Both the position numbers and the translations under genes were made by a program. Under the pieces are notes generated by a model, which saw only the letters and a list, made by a program, of their open reading frames with translations, had not been told where the DNA came from and searched no databases. A stretch of 64,000 nt of DNA from Pachypanchax playfairii (Eukaryota; Chordata; Actinopteri; Cyprinodontiformes; Aplocheilidae), in NCBI GenBank assembly GCA_006937955.1, contig SSNP01000109.1:1429300-1493299 (forward strand), read 5' to 3'. Shown in pieces: positions 58,211 to 64,000 of the stretch (positions are counted from its first letter, which is position 1; every line of letters begins with the position of its first letter).

Positions 58211-58525
58211 GGCAGCAGTAGCTATGGAGGTAGAGCAGATTGTCTGGTAATGGGAGGGTCACTGGTTTGAATCCCTGTTCTATCTGGAAAAGGTCACTTT
58301 GCTGTTGTGTCCTTTGGCAATATATGATGGTGGTCAGTGGGTCCGGTAGGGCCTGGCAACCTCACCTCTCTCAGTGTGTGTCCCAGGACAGCTGTGGCTA
58401 CAACATGTGTGTAGTTTATCACCAAACGTGTGAGTGTGCATGTGACAAACTGTAGCGTGCAGCGATCTGGGAGTCATCTGACTTGAAAATGCTCTACACA
58501 AATACACAACATTTACCATTTAAAA
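58211..58525 (+). repeat. tRNA-derived SINE (plus strand)
   Basis: Box A-like ctatggaggtagagcag at about 58222-58238 and box B-like GGTTTGAATCCC at about 58264-58275, in pol III spacing. The 3' tail ttgaaaatgctctacacaaatac ends in catttaccattt, the same tail as the minus-strand SINE at 39279-39563. The frames inside it are not genes. Confidence 0.75.
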
Positions 58526-59654
58526 CAATCCATGAATTCAACATGTTTTCCACATGAGGACACGTGGAAGAGCGAAGTGTAGAACTTTGGTATAATGTAT
58601 ATAAATAAAATTCATATCAAAATTTATTTGAATAAAACATATTGTCGTTGTGATATTCATCCAGAATTGTATGGTGTCCTTGTGCAGAACATGTTTTACT
58701 GGTGTGTCACATGCATTCACCAGGAATGTTAACATATGAAAGCTTGCACTTTTTCATATTGGGAATTCATGTTTTGTTTTGTTTTTTACTTTAGAGCTGG
58801 GCTGGAGACGCAGTGCGAGAAAATGGATACATTTTCATCCAGAATCTATGACTCAATGTGCATGACACGTTTGCTACATGTTCCATATGTGGAAGGAACA
58901 TGTGATGTTGTTGCAAGTAAATCGCGATGATGCAAAAATGTTCTTTTTGCAAATTAGTCCTTCCCACATTCCCACTCGTGAAATCTAAATGGAAAGCAAC
59001 GGCTATGCAACTGGTCTTGTGAATTTTTTTAACATTTTCCAAATTCCAGTAACATGACAACAAAACCCCCGTAAACTTACTGTGACATTTCAGAATCTCC
59101 CTTGTGGATATCCTGCACAATTTTTGGTCCAGTGAGATACAAGTTTTAGAGTTCAAGAAGTCCCACAATTTGTTTGTCTTCTGTTACAGAGTGTTTAAGA
59201 TGGGCGGAACTGCTGTCAACAACATGCAGGAAAAATGAATAAAAATCAGCTTCAGTGCTTCGTAGGAGCTCAACCGTCCCTACACCGCCCATGACATTCT
59301 CCAGTGTACGTCTTCTCTTTTTTCCCAATTAATCAAACCAAAGTGATGCACAAGTTTAAAATATAATGTAAACTAAATTAAAAAATACTGCTGCTTTCTG
59401 TCTTTTTGCCACATTTTGACTGAAACAATAAAAAATGTGGAGATTTAAAAGAAAATGCTCTTAAAAACAATGTTTGAAGATAATGTGTGGATTAAGTTTA
59501 TTTTATTCAGATGTTTTTAGAGAAATGTTTCTAAACTCTTCTGATACCAGATTAAATCTGGCTGTAAAGAACGACTGGCTCACATGTTATGGTCACATGT
59601 AACTGCTCCTCTCAGTCTAAACTGATATCAGCTCTAAAATTCTTGTTTTTCAGG

Positions 59655-59699
59655 AAGCGGTGATTGGCGTGCCTCGTTCTCTGTAATGGAAAATCGTGG
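59655..59699 (+). CDS. Possible first coding exon of an unidentified gene
   Basis: A good acceptor (tgtttttcag|GA) and donor (ATCGTG|gtgagt) enclose 45 nt ending ATG GAA AAT CGT G, i.e. a start codon close to the donor. This is the pattern of a 5' exon whose coding part is only a few residues. No next exon was found downstream in the window, so the gene cannot be named. It may belong to the CpG-rich promoter block at 49-50 kb. Speculative. Confidence 0.25.
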
Positions 59700-60864
59700 T
59701 GAGTACCAGCTGACTGGTAAAGGCTGTAATTGAAAAGTTAAGGATCCTCTCATTTCACATGGTATCTTCAACTCTCTGTAGCATCTCTTCACATTTTACA
59801 AGCCACTCAGACGGGCGGCTTTACAAGATATTGTAAATTTCTTATTGTTACGATATTAAAGAATAATGCAATCGTGTTTTTCTAATTTAACATCATGCGG
59901 TCGTACTCAGAACTAATCCAAACATCCTCTGAACCAATAATTAGTTAGATCTCAAAAACATTTGTTTTTGGCTTTGCGTTAAATAAATGATAGAAACAGA
60001 TTTTGCAAACACAAATATAATTTAATAATATTCTTCTAATCCTTGTGTTGCAAAGATTCTTAAAAAATTCCAAAATCACGATTCAGTGGAAAAGTTGCTG
60101 CATCATTTTTTTTAGGTTGGGCTTATAAATTATGCATCACTCTGGTTTAAAATGTGCTGCTTGCTTGTCCTGGTATTAACGGTTTTCAAACTACCATCCT
60201 GTACACTCTGATCTATCCTTCTCTGTTAACCACAGCAGCCATGCAGGAAAAGGAAGTGCTCGCCTTGATAATGTTCACTGGAAGCTTCTGATTCTCTGTC
60301 TAAAATCCAGTTCTCCTTCTGTGAAACCAAACTGCTAGAAATGGTTTCATTTTTTTCCACACGTGCTTGTGATCACCAACAGTTTATTTAGGATTCCATT
60401 CAGGACTTCCTGTGGGTACTTCACAATAAAAGCTTAAAAAACATGATTTCCTGGCAGAGATGAAAAACATCCACAATGTTTAAAAAAAGAGTTGAGTTTG
60501 TGTTCGAAACTGGAAAAAAAATTCTCTTTTACTTTTCTTTACTCAAGCTGTTGGTGCGTGGAAGTCTGCTTGTAGTGGGATTTTTTCTTCTTTAAATGAC
60601 CTTGAGTGAAGACTTGTTAATGGGAGGATGTTCTCTAGAGCAGATTATAGAGACATCTGAGAGTATTTGTTTGGACTCTGAAGTTGAGTTTCACTTTTGG
60701 TTTTGACTCTCTGTTGTTGTTGTTGTCTGCTACTCTAGTGCAGCACCTCCTGGTTTTCTAAGGTCACATATTAAATAGAGCAATGAGCCCTTTCTTCTCC
60801 TGGCTCGTTCCAAACTCTCATCATGATGAACATGCCTTGATGAACGTGGCAGCAGGCATACTAC

Positions 60865-62107
60865 AATGCTAGGAAAAAGTATTTGACACCTTTCAGATTT
60901 CTTTTGCTCTTTTTGCCTTTTTATCAAACTTAAATCTTTCAGATCATTGTATTAGGCAGAGATAAACTGAGTAAATGCAAAATGCAATTTTTAAATGATG
61001 ATTTTGTTTATTCATGAAAAAAACTCTCTAAAACCAACTTGGCTTCATGTGAGAAAGTATTTGCTCCCAAACCTAATAATTGGTTGTGCCTCTATTTATC
61101 TTTCACATTGTTGTGATGGAGTTTTGAAGCACTCCTCTTTACAGAATTGTTTTAATTCTGACACATTTGAGGTTGTTCTAACATTAATGGTTAAATTATG
61201 AAATCTTGGTCTGATTCAGGCTCAGTCTTTGACTTCTTTTTGGTTTTGAGCCATTCGGAGATGGACTTTGTGTGCTTCGGTCGTCTTGCTGCATCACCCT
61301 TGCCCGAGCTTGAGGTCATGAACATTCTTCTTCAGCATTTTCTGGCAGACAGCAGAATTCATGTTCTCTCATTAAAGCAGCTCATTCAGGTCCTGAAGCA
61401 GCAAACAGTCCCAGACTATCACACTACCACCACCGTGTTTGCCTGTTAGTTCTTTTTCTAAAATACAGTGTTAGTTTTTCACCTGATGTAACAGGATGCA
61501 AACACTTTTCAAATACTTCCATGTTTGCTGCAGCAGTTCACAGAACATTTTCCTAAAAGTCTTGGGGATCATTGGGACATTTTTAGCAAATATAAACTGG
61601 TCCTTTGTAGGGGTTTGTTTGTTTGGCAAGCATGGTTTTATGTATCAGAACCCACCTCAGGTGCCATTGTTACTTTTAATTGTTGAACCGTGAACACTGA
61701 CTGAGGCCTGCAGAACTTTAGATTATGTTCTTTTGTGACTTACTCGATGAGTCATTGATGAGCTCTTGAATTTATTTTGATGGCTGGTCCCTCCTGTAAG
61801 GTTCACCACTGTTCTTTTGTTTCTCCATGTGTGAATAATGACTCTCACTGTGGTTCTCTAAAGTCCCAAATACTTAGAAATGGGTCTGTATCCAAACTGA
61901 TGTTCTTGAATATAATTACTTTTTCACACAGTGCCAGGTTGGTTTGGAAAGCTTTTTTGCATTAATAGATTAAGTCATCATTTTAAAAATACTTTTTCCC
62001 CCATTTACGCATGTTATCTTTGTCTGATGTCATGTTGGATGATCTGTCTACAAAATCAAAACACAGAAGAAATCAGTGAGCAAATATTTTCTCATATCAC
62101 TTTGTAA
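60865..62107 (-). pseudogene. Degraded Tc1-type transposon, reverse orientation
   Basis: The outer ends read caatgctaggaaaaagtattt on the left and, reverse-complemented, caaagtgatatgagaaaata on the right, each next to TA. On the minus strand, scattered transposase sequence is recognisable (for example the complement of gtcccagactatcacactac and of ctctcactgtggttctctaa). Many frameshifts and a deletion are present; the frames on the + strand are its antisense. Confidence 0.6.
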
Positions 62108-62980
62108 CTTACCCAGTTTGCCTGTCTGCTGCAGCGCCTGGCCCAGTCTGTTATACAGGTCAGGCCAGCAGGTTCTGGGCTCATGCGAATTGGCTCAGTT
62201 CTCTCTGGAAGTCGGCCCGGAGTGGAGGCTCTATGTGGGGCACAGAGGGAGGGGAGTAAAGCAGCGCTGCTGAACACTCTAGCTCTTCATCTTTAGAAGC
62301 ATTTCGAGATGCAGCCAAAACACTCTGAAAACTCTGATCTGTCCAGGCATAACGACACAGCTCAGTGCTCTGGACCCCGCTGAGGGACAGTTGGACAAGA
62401 TTTTCTGAAGTCACTCAAACCTCAAAAGAAATCAGAGCTCTGATTCATGTGGTCCAAGTTCACTGTTATTCTTTCCTTTTGGTTTAGAAAAGCTGTTATT
62501 TTCCTTGCTTTCTTTACCTCTCTATATTAAAGCCAAAAACAGGAATGATTTCTTTGAAAAATGTGGTTCTAAGTTTTTTTAATCCCCTCTGGTCTTTTGA
62601 AATTTTGATAAAAGACTTAAAGGTGTAAATAAAACTATTTCTGGCATAAATAGTGTTGAGCAGCTTAAAAACACCCTAGTTCTGACTAACAGTGTACACA
62701 CCATATGTAGATGCAGGAACACATCCAGGCCCCCTTACAGCTCATCATATGTAAGGGTGCTCGTTGCTCAATAGTGTATACTTGAAGCATGCTTGAAGCA
62801 TGTGATGGCGTAAACCAAAAAATTTAAAAAACAAAATTTGTTGTTTATTTTAACAGATCCCCTAAATACTGTATTAATCCTACATTCTCATTATGTTTCA
62901 AACTAATTAGTTTCACAGGTGGTACCAACATAGAACAAAAAGACTTTGGGGTAATTTGGTAACCTTGTATGCATCACTCT
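62108..62980. other. Unassigned sequence
   Basis: A GC-richer patch at 62130-62400 has overlapping frames on both strands (up to 77 codons) ending in clustered stops. I do not recognise a domain and cannot tell whether it is a decayed exon or repeat. Confidence 0.3.
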
Positions 62981-63200
62981 GAACATAGACCACAGAGAGC
63001 AAAGGCCAGAGCTGTCTGAGGAGCTCAGGAAGAAGACTTTAGATCACCATGTAAAGAGTATTAGACTATCTCCCAGCAGCTTCATCTTCCTGTGGTCACA
63101 GCTGACAATATTTTTAAAAAGTATAAGGTTCATGTGACTGTAGACGACCTCCCAGGATGTGGACACAGGAGCCCCTGGTTGGTCAGAGGCAGGCAGACTA
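62980..63200 (+). pseudogene. Tc1-type transposase fragment, N-terminal part
   Basis: The + strand reads ELSEELRKKTLDHHVKSIRLS, then, after a frame change, TVDNIFKKYKVHVTVDDLPG. These are equivalents of the first helix-turn-helix of fish Tc1 transposases. Only this part remains. Confidence 0.55.
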
Positions 63201-63589
63201 AAAAAATCAAAGGAATAAAGAATACAAAACCATCAAGCTGAACTCTAAGGTCTAAATGCATCACTTTTTTGATCTCACCAACACCTTAATACATTTTATG
63301 TAAGATCCAGGAAGCTCCACTTCCACAGAAAAACACAAAAATATTTGAATTACTAAACCAAATGCTCGTTGACAAACCACAAAGCTTCTTGGAGAAAATC
63401 TTTTAAACTGATAAGAAAAAAATTCAATTTTTAGCCAGAGAATTCTTCTTGTTTGCTTTTTCAACTTTTTGAAAAATTTTAAAAGCTACTAACAAATTTG
63501 GGCACATCTGTATTTAATGAAGACATTTACTCCTACGCGTTTCCTGGCTTCATTTCAAACTCAGTTTAACTGTCCCCAGTGAGTTAACT

Positions 63590-63810
63590 GTCTTGGAGAG
63601 TCCTCCCCACTGGGACGAGACCTCCGAGATGGATCAAGAACTTGCTGCAGAGATTATACGTATCTTCTGTCTGGCCTGGGAAAGTCTTGGTATCCTCCAG
63701 GAGGAGCTGGAGAGTGTCACTGGGCAGAGACATGTCTGGGTTTCTTTCCTGGATTTGTGACTTTATGAACTCAGCTTGGATAAGCAAAAGAAAATGGATG
63801 AATTAAATAA
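63590..63810 (+). repeat. LINE 3'-end remnant
   Basis: Phrases tctggcctgggaaagtctt, ggaggagctggagagtgtca and gacatgtctgggtttc run into tggataagcaaaagaaaatg and atggatgaat. This order is the 3' end of a widespread fish LINE family with a short GGAT-type tail. The 67-codon minus-strand frame over it is its antisense. Confidence 0.6.
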
Positions 63811-64000
63811 CTATCAATAAACCAGTAGCTCTAGATGAAAATTGTTAAGACTCAAATCAACCCTGAAGGTTTTGTCCAATTCTAGAAATCCAAGTCTCCG
63901 TTTATGGATTCTATCAAAAGCTGATTGCTGTTTTATCCAATCTCACATTCTCACCACAGAAATTGTATGTAATCAATAACTTACAATCTGTTTCTTTAAC

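Noticed and set aside
60995..61965. Series of small + strand frames
   Set aside because: They are antisense to a degraded Tc1 transposase.
62181..62414. 77-codon minus-strand frame as a coding exon
   Set aside because: It is followed by several stops on its own strand and has no acceptor/donor pair that I could trust; no domain recognised.

Overview
The window is vertebrate nuclear DNA, most likely from a percomorph-type teleost. Evidence: split genes with GT-AG introns, an AT-rich background, and the repeat content (Tc1-family transposons, an L2/Maui-type LINE, a Penelope-like element, tRNA-derived SINEs, TTAA-flanked miniature elements, solo LTRs, long microsatellites). I cannot name the species. 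The intervals between exons are intron or intergenic sequence, largely built from interspersed repeats.

Two genes are well supported, both on the + strand. (1) A hivep3-type ZAS-family zinc-finger transcription factor, coding from an ATG at 9390 to a stop at 27000 in eight coding exons. All donor and acceptor phases agree and the spliced length (6018 nt, 2005 codons plus stop) is divisible by three. Everything before 9039 appears to be 5' intron. (2) A preproendothelin gene at 33247-35091 in five exons (157 residues), best called edn2 because HIVEP3 and EDN2 are neighbours in the same order and orientation in human. A CpG-rich block at about 49.2-50.2 kb and a short possible first coding exon at 59655-59699 hint at a third gene running off the right edge, but I could not identify it.

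Layout: 1-9038 intron with an L2 LINE copy (6313-8367); 9039-14084 the large 5' coding part of hivep3; 14085-17765 intron with an LTR-like element split by a DD36E Tc1-type transposon; 17766-17911 a linker exon; 17912-24476 intron with a solo LTR nested in an older repeat and a long AT array; 24477-27950 the C-terminal ZAS domain, SPxx tail and 3' UTR; 28-31 kb intergenic; 31.4-32.6 kb Penelope-like remnant; 33-35.6 kb edn2; 35.6-49 kb dense repeats, including TTAA elements, a solo LTR, an intact DD34E transposon with 200-bp inverted ends, long microsatellites and a Tigger-type miniature element; 49-60 kb mostly unannotated with a 653-bp fold-back element at 55472-56124; 60.8-64 kb degraded Tc1 and LINE remnants.

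I saw no sign of a novel cellular system. The items most worth following are the intact transposase, the divergent endothelin peptide, the near-perfect long hairpin, and the nested insertions that date themselves.
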